Part shown: piece by piece, positions 8,739-17,700 of the stretch | Position numbering within the stretch: position 1 is the stretch's first letter | Layout: every line of letters begins with the position of its first letter | From: an uncultured Bacilli bacterium | Lineage (GTDB): Bacteria > Bacillota_I > Bacilli_A > RF39 > UBA660 | DNA length: 33,716 nt | Direction: 5' to 3' | NCBI GenBank assembly: GCA_947631155.1 | Contig: CANRKG010000015.1 | Span: forward strand, 1 to 33,716 | Position numbers and translations under genes: made by a program | The notes under the pieces: model-generated | Told to the model about the DNA's origin: nothing | Databases searched by the model: none | Seen by the model: only the letters and a program-made list of their open reading frames with translations

Positions 8739-10884
8739 ATTTCTTATCTTTTGGCAATGCATCTTTTCTTGAAAAATTTTGTTTTCCTTTCTTATCAAGT
8801 CCAATTGCTTTTACTAATATTTCATCACCAACTGATACAACATCAGATACCTTTCCAACTCTTTCACGAGCTAGTTGTGAAATATGAACTAATCCTTCAC
8901 AACCAGGCCACAATTCAACAAAGCAACCAAAATCTTCTATTTTTACTACTTTAGCCTCATAAATTTTACCAACTTCTACTTCTCTAGTAATATCTTTAAT
9001 CATTTGGGCAGTTTTATCAATTACATCTTGATTTGTATGATAAATAATGACTCTACCATCATCTTCTAAATCAACTTTTACGGCATTGATATTATTTACT
9101 TCTGTTACGTTTGAAGCTTCACAAATAATTTTCGTTATTGTTTCTCCACCACGACCAATAACATCTTTTATTTTGCCAGGATCTATTGTAAATATCATCG
9201 TTTTTGGAGCATACTTAGAAACTTCTTTACGAGGTTCTTTAATTTGCTTGGTAATAACTTTTAAAATTTCAAGACGGGCTTTTTTAGCTTGAGCTAGGGC
9301 TTTTTCTAAAATTTCTTCTGTTATGCCTTTAATCTTAATATCCATTTGTAAAGCACAAATTCCATCCTTTGTTCCAGCAACTTTAAAGTCCATATCACCT
9401 AGGTGATCTTCCATACCTTGAATATCAGTTAAAATTGTATAGTCATCTCCATCAGTAATTAATCCCATAGCAATTCCTGCAACTGGAGCTTTAATCGGTA
9501 CTCCTGCAGCCATTAAAGACATACAACCAGCACATATAGAAGCTTGTGAGGAAGAACCGTTAGATTCTAATATTTCTGAAACAACTCTAATTGTATATGG
9601 AAATTCATCTTCAGAAGGGATTACTTGAGCTAAAGCTTTTTCACCTAATGCTCCATGACCTATTTCTCTTCTTCCAGGAGAACCATATCTTCCTGTTTCT
9701 CCAACTGAGAATTGTGGAAAATTATAATGTAACATAAATCTTTTTTGATCTTCTAAACTTAATCCATCTAATATCTGATGTTCTCCTAGTGCTCCTAAAG
9801 TAGTTACTGATAAACTTTGTGTCTCACCCCTTGTAAATAAAGCAGATCCATGAGTTCTTGGTAATAAGTCAATATCTGTAGAAAGAGGTCTAATTTCATC
9901 CATTTTTCTTCCATCAGCACGTTTCTTTTCTTTGACAACAATACTTCTAAATAATTTATATTCAATATCACTTAAAACCATATTGACTTTAACAACTAAC
10001 TCTTTTAGTTCATCTTCTTTCATTGAATCTTCATTTTCTGAAACATATTTATTAACAATTTCTTCTTTTAATGTATCGATAGCTGCATATTTCTTTAATT
10101 TATCTTTAATTCTTAGTGCTTTATCCATTTTTTTAGTAGCTAAAGAGGCAATCTCTTCTTTTAATTCTTCAGACACTTCTAATTTTTCATATTCTATTTT
10201 TTCTTCGCCAATTTCTTCAATTATTTTTTCCTCAAAAGCAATTAATTGTTTGATTGCATCATGTCCAAACATCAAAGCCTTTAACATAGTTTTTTCATCT
10301 ACCTCTTTTGCACTAGATTCAACCATATTAATAGCATCTTTTGTACCCGCAACTGTTAAATCAAGACTTGATTTTTCTAATTGTTCAGGAGTTGGATTAA
10401 TAATAAACTCATTATCTACACAACCAACTTTTACTCCCGCAATAGGACCATTAAATGGAATGGAACTAATAGAAATAGCAAGTGAAGATCCTAGCATTGC
10501 GGTAAGTTCTGGAGAACACTCCTGATCTACTGATAATACGGTATTAATAATTTGAACTTCGTTTTTAAACCCTTCTGGAAATAATGGTCGCATTGGGCGG
10601 TCAATCATACGAGCCGCTAAAGTGGCATTATCAGTAGGTCTTCCCTCTCTTTTAATAAAGCCTCCTGGAATTTTACCAACTGAATATAATTTTTCTTGAT
10701 AATTTACTGTTAATGGAAAAAAATCAGACAATAAATTGACATTTTTATTCATAACAGCCGCTGTTAAAACTACTGTATCATTATATCTAACTAAAACAGA
10801 ACCAGTAGCCTGTTTTGCTAATTCCCCATGTTCTACTATAATCTTTTTTCCATAAAAATCTAATTTAAATACTTTTTTCTTCAT
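8737..10884 (-). CDS. pnp: Polyribonucleotide nucleotidyltransferase (PNPase)
   Basis: PNPase degrades mRNA 3' to 5' by phosphorolysis and can add tails; it is a trimeric exoribonuclease and degradosome partner. At 715 residues it has the usual length. The order is RNase PH domain 1, a helical linker, RNase PH domain 2 with [15 protein letters not shown] and the catalytic Asp pair in [14 protein letters not shown], a KH domain with IGRGGETI, and a C-terminal S1 domain ([25 protein letters not shown]). All expected motifs are present. The start is ATG with AAAGGAG seven bases upstream. It follows rpsO by 53 bases, the conserved rpsO-pnp order, with a modest terminator between that may act as an attenuator. 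Confidence 0.98.
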   Translation of the reverse strand: MKKKVFKLDFYGKKIIVEHGELAKQATGSVLVRYNDTVVLTAAVMNKNVNLLSDFFPLTVNYQEKLYSVGKIPGGFIKREGRPTDNATLAARMIDRPMRPLFPEGFKNEVQIINTVLSVDQECSPELTAMLGSSLAISISSIPFNGPIAGVKVGCVDNEFIINPTPEQLEKSSLDLTVAGTKDAINMVESSAKEVDEKTMLKALMFGHDAIKQLIAFEEKIIEEIGEEKIEYEKLEVSEELKEEIASLATKKMDKALRIKDKLKKYAAIDTLKEEIVNKYVSENEDSMKEDELKELVVKVNMVLSDIEYKLFRSIVVKEKKRADGRKMDEIRPLSTDIDLLPRTHGSALFTRGETQSLSVTTLGALGEHQILDGLSLEDQKRFMLHYNFPQFSVGETGRYGSPGRREIGHGALGEKALAQVIPSEDEFPYTIRVVSEILESNGSSSQASICAGCMSLMAAGVPIKAPVAGIAMGLITDGDDYTILTDIQGMEDHLGDMDFKVAGTKDGICALQMDIKIKGITEEILEKALAQAKKARLEILKVITKQIKEPRKEVSKYAPKTMIFTIDPGKIKDVIGRGGETITKIICEASNVTEVNNINAVKVDLEDDGRVIIYHTNQDVIDKTAQMIKDITREVEVGKIYEAKVVKIEDFGCFVELWPGCEGLVHISQLARERVGKVSDVVSVGDEILVKAIGLDKKGKQNFSRKDALPKDKK

Positions 10885-10919
10885 AATTTACTCCTTTATT
10901 CAATATTTAAAATAAAAAG

Positions 10920-10939
10920 AGACACCAAAAAATGTGTCT
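10920..10939 (-). terminator. Terminator/attenuator between rpsO and pnp
   Basis: The 6-bp stem AGACAC / GTGTCT with an 8-base loop overlaps the rpsO stop codon and is followed on the minus strand by CTTTTTATT. The stem is short, so some read-through into pnp is expected. I see no separate strong promoter for pnp. Confidence 0.6.
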
Positions 10940-11207
10940 ACTTTCTTAATCCTAATTTTTTGATAATTTCACGATATCTAACAATATCGTTCTTAGCTAA
11001 ATATTGTAACATACTACGACGTTGACCAACTTTCTTTAAAAGTCCTCTTCTTGAATGATAATCATGAATATGTACTTTTAAATGTTCAGTAAGTTCTTTA
11101 ATTTCTTCAGTAAGAATAGCAATTTGAACTTCTGCTGAACCAGTGTCTTTTTCATTTCTAGCATATGTTTTTACAATCTTAGCTTTTTGTTCTTTTGTTA
11201 ATGCCAT
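10938..11207 (-). CDS. rpsO: 30S ribosomal protein S15
   Basis: An 89-residue protein of standard length for bacterial S15, a primary binder of the central domain of 16S rRNA. Recognisable segments are [35 protein letters not shown] and the C-terminal [11 protein letters not shown]. The start is ATG at 11207 with AAGGAAGG upstream. It is followed by pnp, as in most bacteria. Its own promoter sits in the end of the preceding gene and leaves a leader of roughly 80 bases that includes the small hairpin ACTGA-TTC-TCAGT. S15 represses its own mRNA in several bacteria, so the leader could be a regulatory site, but no known S15-binding fold can be confirmed by eye. Confidence 0.98.
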   Translation of the reverse strand: MALTKEQKAKIVKTYARNEKDTGSAEVQIAILTEEIKELTEHLKVHIHDYHSRRGLLKKVGQRRSMLQYLAKNDIVRYREIIKKLGLRK

Positions 11208-11291
11208 ATTAACACTTCCTTCCTTATTTATTCACTAAATTCTAAGTAAAAAGTCGGAAATTCTTTAAACTGAGAATCAGTAACCATATTT

Positions 11292-11320
11292 AATATACTA
11301 TATTTTTTAATATTTGTCTA
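11292..11320 (-). promoter_or_regulatory. SigA-type promoter of rpsO(-pnp)
   Basis: On the minus strand TAGACA (complement of 11315-11320) and TATATT (complement of 11292-11297) are 17 bases apart. The -35 overlaps the stop codon of the upstream 627-aa gene. About 80 bases of leader precede the rpsO start codon. Confidence 0.6.
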
Positions 11321-13201
11321 GTTTTTTGGTTTTAACTTAATCATAATTTTTGTATCAGTATCAGCATTTCTAAATAATAATTCACCATTATTTCTATTAA
11401 GATTTTCTGTCAATAGGTCGCTATCTGGTAATGTAACAGTTATTTCAGAATTAGATAGTTCTTCTGTTTTAACTGAAACTTTTTGCAGAAAATCTAATTG
11501 TTGTTGCTCTTCTAAACTAATAAAATATGGACTTTGTACATAATTTACAATTTGTTTAGAATGTTGCATAGATTGTGATTTTTCTAAATTATTGATTATT
11601 TTTGCAAGAACTTCAGGACTATAACTATCAACTGTTTTTAATAATTTCATATTTTGCTTTATTAATTTTTTAGAATCTGTTTTCTTTATTAAATCAAGTA
11701 CACCTCGTCTAGCTGAAGTAGTGCGTACATCTGCCAATTTCTCGATACTATGATTTTTAAAATACTTACTAATAGCTCTTATTTTTCTTACCTGTTCATC
11801 AATATTAGTACTAGTTGGCTCTAACAAATTTAAATAAATCTTATAAGCAGAAGAAGAAACCTCACCATTAATTAATTGCTTTCTTATTCTATTAATTGCT
11901 TTAATTATTTCATCTCTGGTTTCATTGTCAGTAGCTAAAATATAAGATACAGTGATATTAGGTATACCATTATCTAATGACATAATATTTAAACCATTAC
12001 CTTCATCTTTTTCAAGTAATAAATTTATTATTTTTTCCATCGCTTCAGCATAATTATCATCAATGTTTTTTAAAAGCCAAGCTTTTTTATCATCGGATAA
12101 TTCCAAAAATCTCGGATCAAATAATATTTTATCTATTATATTTTTCTTTGACTGATTCTCAGCAGAAGGTACTATATTGTCTCTTGCATCGGATAATTCC
12201 AAAAATCTCGGATCAAATAATATTTCATCTATTATATATTTCTCTGATTGATTCTCAAAAGAAGGTATTATATTATCTCTTGAAGCTAAAAAATCAAGTA
12301 ATTTGTCACGTTGTTTTTCAAACTCTTTTTCTTCTTCAGGAGTAGCAAAACAATCAATTAAACTTAACCTATTAAAAAAATTATCCGATAAAGGTCTTAA
12401 ATTAGTTAATAATCTTTCAGGTTGATTTTGGTTAATTAGCTTATCAATGATAATAGGTAAGCCATCTTTAATTATCCATTTATCACGATATTTTAATAGG
12501 TCTAATAATTCAGGTAAATAACTAGATGTACTATTTATCTGTTCAGCATTTAATGACATGATTAATAGATTCACAGTTTCTTTTCGTACTGCTAATTCAT
12601 CATCATTATCTACATCTAAATAATCACTTAAAATTACATATATTGGATGATCAAATTTTAAAAATTCACTAAAGTTGTTTTTGTCACGATTGAAAGGAAT
12701 ATTTTCCATTAAATTAAGTAATAACAGATTTTTTGAAAAATCATATAATCTATTTTGAGTTTCTTGTAATTTTGTTATTGATTTACCATTAGTATTTTTC
12801 CATTCATCTATAAAATTTTCAAATAACCAATCACCATCCTTATAAAAATACACTTGGTCAATATCAGGATATTTGTCAATTTTACTATTTTGGGCTATTT
12901 TAATTCTACCCATAAATAATTCTACAAGCCCTCCTGTAAATCGAGTTAATTTTCCACTATCTCGATCAATAAATTTAGATATAGCTCCAGTATCAGATAA
13001 TACTTCTAATACATATTTTTTTGCATCAGTTGTTGGTAACTTATTTATATCATTTATTAATGGTACCAATTTATCAAAAAATGGAGTAACAATTTTAAAT
13101 AATGGAGTATATTTCAATTCTTCAAAACACGAATTAAAAGTTACATATTTGGAATTATCTTTTAAGAATTTTTTTAATTTATACATTTCAAATCTAGTCA
13201 T
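11318..13201 (-). CDS. Unknown 627-aa helical protein with an internal tandem repeat
   Basis: No signal peptide or membrane segment; almost entirely predicted alpha-helical and rich in Asn, Lys, Asp and Leu. Helical pairs such as LLDLLKYRDKWIIKDGLPII are faintly HEAT/ARM-like, but I recognise no family. Near residues 305-370 there are two almost identical 32-residue units, DNIIPSFENQSEKYIIDEIL... and DNIVPSAENQSKKNIIDKIL..., each ending DPRFLELSD; they come from a 96-bp direct duplication (12091-12282). The start is ATG at 13201 with GAGGTGAG six bases upstream. It lies between truB and rpsO, the place of ribC in Bacillus, but bears no resemblance to a flavokinase. It has its own strong promoter. 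The gene is real; function unknown. Confidence 0.8.
   Translation of the reverse strand: MTRFEMYKLKKFLKDNSKYVTFNSCFEELKYTPLFKIVTPFFDKLVPLINDINKLPTTDAKKYVLEVLSDTGAISKFIDRDSGKLTRFTGGLVELFMGRIKIAQNSKIDKYPDIDQVYFYKDGDWLFENFIDEWKNTNGKSITKLQETQNRLYDFSKNLLLLNLMENIPFNRDKNNFSEFLKFDHPIYVILSDYLDVDNDDELAVRKETVNLLIMSLNAEQINSTSSYLPELLDLLKYRDKWIIKDGLPIIIDKLINQNQPERLLTNLRPLSDNFFNRLSLIDCFATPEEEKEFEKQRDKLLDFLASRDNIIPSFENQSEKYIIDEILFDPRFLELSDARDNIVPSAENQSKKNIIDKILFDPRFLELSDDKKAWLLKNIDDNYAEAMEKIINLLLEKDEGNGLNIMSLDNGIPNITVSYILATDNETRDEIIKAINRIRKQLINGEVSSSAYKIYLNLLEPTSTNIDEQVRKIRAISKYFKNHSIEKLADVRTTSARRGVLDLIKKTDSKKLIKQNMKLLKTVDSYSPEVLAKIINNLEKSQSMQHSKQIVNYVQSPYFISLEEQQQLDFLQKVSVKTEELSNSEITVTLPDSDLLTENLNRNNGELLFRNADTDTKIMIKLKPKN
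12091..12282. repeat. Two-copy 96-bp in-frame tandem duplication
   Basis: Copy 1 (12091-12186) and copy 2 (12187-12282) have period 96 bases, or 32 codons. Both begin with catcggataattcc and share long identical runs with scattered substitutions. The high identity suggests a recent duplication inside the 627-aa gene. Confidence 0.9.
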
Positions 13202-13231
13202 ATGTATCTCACCTCTTCTTTATTTCTATCT

Positions 13232-13259
13232 ATTATAGTCAAATGATATAATTTGTCAA
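13232..13259 (-). promoter_or_regulatory. Strong SigA-type promoter of the 627-aa gene
   Basis: On the minus strand a perfect TTGACA (complement of 13254-13259) and a perfect TATAAT (complement of 13232-13237) are separated by 16 bases. The TGA stop codon of the VanY-TruB gene is inside the -35 hexamer. Confidence 0.7.
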
Positions 13260-14677
13260 TTATAATTCATTTGTTGTATAAGCATTTTATATATTTTTAA
13301 GTTAGTATTATCTTTTTGATATATAGCTAATAATTTATGATTTTTATCTTCAAATAATACTTTATCTTTAATATTATAAATATTTTTTATTGGTCTACCA
13401 TTAATAATCTTCTTTTTTAATTTATCATCTACTATAATCGTTGGATAATCTTGTAAAACTTCTTTTAACGATAATATATGAAATTTATTACTTTCTATTT
13501 CATCTAAAGAATATGCATCTTTTAATGAAAATTTTCCTTGTTTAGTTCTAATTAAATCACTCATACAAAAATATTCATCTATACTTTGTCCCATATCACG
13601 AATTAAACTTCTAATGTATGTTCCTTTACTAACTAAACATCTAAAACTAAAACTATTATCATTAGTTTTCAATAATTCAATTTCTTTTATAGTTACTTCT
13701 TTTTTAGGAAGTTTTACTTTCTCATTATTTCTGGCATATTCATATAACTTTTTGCCATTAACTTTAACAGCTGAATAGATTGGTAATTCTTGTAAATATG
13801 TTTTTTGATAAGATTTAATTAAAGACTCTAAATCAATTTTTTTATGAGATTGTTTTTCTTTTATAATGATACCTGTAGTATCTAAAGTATCTGTATATTT
13901 ACCAATTTCTACTTGAGCTATATATTCTTTATTTGTGGCGGTTAATACCTCACCTAATTTAGTTGCTCTACCAATAGTTAAAACTAAAACTCCTGAAGCA
14001 ATTGGATCTAATGTTCCTGTATGCCCTACTTTTTTTATTCCTAATAAATGACTTACTTTATGAACAACATCAAAAGAAGTCATTCCTTTTTCTTTATTAA
14101 CTAGTAAAACGCCACTAAAGTTAGTCAAATATTCTTCTAAAGTCAAATTATTATCATAAATAATTTTAGCTACTATTTTACCAACATACCTAATATGCCA
14201 TGGTTCATATTGATAACCAGTTATATTTTCTTTATTTTTAGGATACCTTAAAATAAAACCAAAATTATATAAGTATTTATGTATCTTTTTAAATGTTTCT
14301 TCTTCTTTTTCTAAATCTTTATTTTCATTTAAAAATTTATTGTTCTTTTTTATACTAATATCTATTGCAAGACCAGTATGATGTTCACTAGTTTTTGGAA
14401 GTGCTACTACTTTTTCTGTGTAAGATTTTCCATATTTAATTAAAAAATCATCATATATTTCTTGCTGTTTTTCAAAAGACCTATATGCAGAATCTATTCC
14501 TATTTCTATATTTAATTTATCTTTTATAAAATCTTTTAAGTTTAGATATGCTTGATAAGTTTCTTTTTCAATAAAAACAACATGTTCACCTACATCTTTG
14601 GTTTCTATTAAAGTAATTTTTTTTAAATATGAATCTTTAATGTAATTATTTTTATTTACTAAAATTGTCTTATCCAT
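13256..14677 (-). CDS. truB: Fusion: VanY-type D-Ala carboxypeptidase domain + TruB tRNA pseudouridine-55 synthase
   Basis: A 473-residue continuous frame with two complete domains. Residues 40-180 are a VanY/LdcB-type metallopeptidase with Arg66 in AYRSFEKQ, the zinc motif SEHHTGLAID (H99, D106) and YEPWHIRYV (E158, H161), so all catalytic residues are present. From about residue 188, GVLLVNKEKGMTSFDVVHKV starts a full TruB, with the catalytic Asp224 in GHTGTLDPIASG; TruB makes pseudouridine at position 55 of tRNAs in the cytoplasm. There is no signal peptide, so the peptidase domain appears cytoplasmic, unlike usual VanY. The start is ATG with AAAGGAT upstream. A TTG at codon 184 after a weak AGAAG could give free TruB. 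It follows polC by 46 bases. Both domain calls are secure; the purpose of the fusion is unknown. Confidence 0.93.
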   Translation of the reverse strand: MDKTILVNKNNYIKDSYLKKITLIETKDVGEHVVFIEKETYQAYLNLKDFIKDKLNIEIGIDSAYRSFEKQQEIYDDFLIKYGKSYTEKVVALPKTSEHHTGLAIDISIKKNNKFLNENKDLEKEEETFKKIHKYLYNFGFILRYPKNKENITGYQYEPWHIRYVGKIVAKIIYDNNLTLEEYLTNFSGVLLVNKEKGMTSFDVVHKVSHLLGIKKVGHTGTLDPIASGVLVLTIGRATKLGEVLTATNKEYIAQVEIGKYTDTLDTTGIIIKEKQSHKKIDLESLIKSYQKTYLQELPIYSAVKVNGKKLYEYARNNEKVKLPKKEVTIKEIELLKTNDNSFSFRCLVSKGTYIRSLIRDMGQSIDEYFCMSDLIRTKQGKFSLKDAYSLDEIESNKFHILSLKEVLQDYPTIIVDDKLKKKIINGRPIKNIYNIKDKVLFEDKNHKLLAIYQKDNTNLKIYKMLIQQMNYN

Positions 14678-14723
14678 TGTCTTATCCTTTCTTTATAGAA
14701 TACTTTAAGATATTAATAAAATG

Positions 14724-17700
14724 TTAAAATAAAGATAATTGATTAGATTCTGGTAAATCTTTTAAAATACCCATTTCTATCATTTTATCAATTAATGTTT
14801 TAGAAACTTTGCCTCTATTTTGAACATCTTCAATACTTAAAAATGGTTTTTTATTTCTTTCTTCAACTAAATTGTGGGCAACAGTATCACCTAGACCATC
14901 AATAGCATTAAATGGTGGATATATTTCATTATCGTTTTTGACTGTCCAAATTGTAGCTTCACTTTTATATAAATCAACATTTAAGAATTTTATATTTCTA
15001 GCTGTTGCTTCTAAAGCTACCTTTAAACTTTCAAGTTGACCATTTTCTTTATTAGAAGCTTCATAACCTTTAGCTTGAATATCTAAAATCTTTTGTTTTA
15101 TTTTATCATAACCCTGAATCATGGCAATAATATCAACGTCAGTAGCTTTAGAAGAATACCATGATGCATAAAAATATACTGGCATATGAACTTTATACCA
15201 AGCAATTCTAAAGGCACTTATAACATAGGCAGCTGCATGGGCTTTTGGGAACATGTATTTAATTTTAAAACAAGAATCAATAAACCATTCTGGAATATTT
15301 GCCTCTTGCATGGTCTTCACATGTTTAGTCCAAGTTTCTTTATCTTTAGAAGCTTTTCCTTTACGAACAAATTCCATGATTTTAAAGGCTTTAATGGGCT
15401 CAACACCCTTATACATTAAATAAACCATAATGTCATCACGACAACCAATTGTTTCTTTAAATGGTACAATATTATTTTTTATTAACTCTTGAGCATTACC
15501 AAGCCAAACATCAGTACCATGAGAAAGTCCTGATATTTTGACAAGCTCTGCGAAAGTTGTTGGTTTAGTATCTTCTACTAATTTAATTGTAAATGGTGTA
15601 CCAAATTCAGGTATACCTAAAGTACCTGTATTACATAAAATTTGTTCAGTGGTAACACCTAAAGCCTTAGTAGAAGTAAAAATACTCATCGTCTCTTTAT
15701 CATCCAAAGGAACTTTCATGATATCAGTATTAGATTGTAATTGAATAAGTCTTAATTGGGTAGGATCGGAATGACCTAAAATATCAAGTTTTAAAACACA
15801 TTGATCAATAGCATGATAATCAAAGTGTGTTGTACGCCATTCTTTTGTTATATCATCAGCTGGAAATTGAAATGGAGTAAAATCATAAACATCCATATAA
15901 TCTGGTATAACTACGATTCCACCTGGATGTTGACCTGTAGTTCTTTTTACTCCTGTACAGCCCATTGCTAATCTTTCAATTTCTGCTCCACGCATATCCG
16001 TTATACCATGATCTTCACAATAGCCTTTGACAAATCCATATGCTGTTTTATCAGCCACTGTTCCAATAGTTCCTGCTCGATAAACATTATTTTCACCAAA
16101 TAATACCTTCGTATAAGCATGGGCACTAGCTTGATTTAAATCAGAGAAATTTAAATCAATATCTGGAACTTTATCAGCATTAAAACCTAAGAAAGTTGCA
16201 AAAGGCATATCTTGACCATCTTTAATCATTTTTATATGGCAATTAGGACAATCTTTATCTGGCAAATCAAATCCTGAAGAATAAGTTGATCCCAAAGGAT
16301 TACCGTCTTCATCGTTAAAAATACTTAATTTACATTTTTCACAGCGATAATGAGCCGGTAATGGATTTACTTCTGTAATTCCCATCATAGTAGCTACAAA
16401 GCTTGAACCAACAGAACCACGTGATCCCACTAAGTATCCTTCATCGTTTGAATGTTTTACTAATTTTTGGGCAATCAAATAAATTGGATCAAATCCTCCA
16501 CCTATGATACCACCTAATAATTTATTTAATTCTTTTTCCACATCTTCTTCTGTTAAAGTATCTTCACTAGATTCTTTAATATCATCTCTAATTAAATTCT
16601 TAACAGATTCAAAACCTGATGTAATGACTTGATGTAATTTTTTATAACTTTCTTCTTGAAAATCATTATCTGCTAAATTCTCTTTTTCTAAATTTTTTTG
16701 AATTACTTTTAAAACAATATCACCATATAACTCAGTGGCAATTCTTTGTTCAATATCATGAGGTAATGTTTCACCATACCAATTTTTAGCTTTCGTATAA
16801 ACTAAATCTGTAACAACTCTTGGACAATCCAAATAAGTTTTTCCATCATCACTTTTTACTCTAGGTGAAAAAGGAATTCCACCAGTATCAATAATTACTT
16901 CTATAATTTCAATTTGTTCTGCTATTTTATTTGAATTATCAATTACAATCCTTTTTATTAAATCTTTATCTTCTAAAAAACTAAAGTTATCAATCATTTC
17001 ATTAGTAGTTCTAAAATGATTAGAAGGAATTTCTTTGATATTATTACGTGCCAGTGGATGTCTACCACCACCTGGTACTTTTTGATTAATAATAATTTCA
17101 CGATAAATTTTATCATCTCTAGTTAGATGATGAACATCTCCAGTAGCCACAATAAATTTTCCTGCTTCTTCAGTAACTCTAATTATTTTTTTAATATTAG
17201 CTGCCAACTCTGCTTCATTAGCAAAATCACCTGTTTGAATAAGATGGTTATAACATTCTAAAGGTTGTACTTCAACATAATCATAAAATCTAATAAGATT
17301 AGATAATTCGTCATCACTTTTACTGCGAGCTTCAATGAATATTTCACTTTCATAACAACCACTACCAATTAAAAGTCCTTCACGATATTTTTCTATTTCA
17401 CTACGTAAAATTCTTGGGGTTTTATATAAATATGTTGTATTAGATAAAGAAATCAATCTAAATAAATTTTTTAATCCTGTCTTATTTTTTACTAAAATAT
17501 TAACGTGATAACTTCGACCATATTTATGAATTTCTTCTTTAGAAACTAATTCATCTAACTGGTTCATATTTTCGATACGGCGATTATCTAGTTTTACTAA
17601 CATTTTATGAAAGACTAAAGCAGTTCCTAAAGCATCATAATCCCCACGATGATGAGCATCTTCATCCCATGGAACTTCATACCTTTTTACTAATGCTGAT

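Noticed and set aside
9932-10525. A 197-codon open frame on the plus strand inside pnp
   Set aside because: It lies wholly antisense to the intact pnp coding sequence, has a Ser/Ile-rich composition typical of a reverse-frame shadow, and no convincing ribosome binding site.
11207-11291. S15-binding autoregulatory structure in the rpsO leader
   Set aside because: Only a 5-bp hairpin (ACTGA-TTC-TCAGT) could be seen; no pseudoknot or three-way junction of a known S15 site could be supported by eye.
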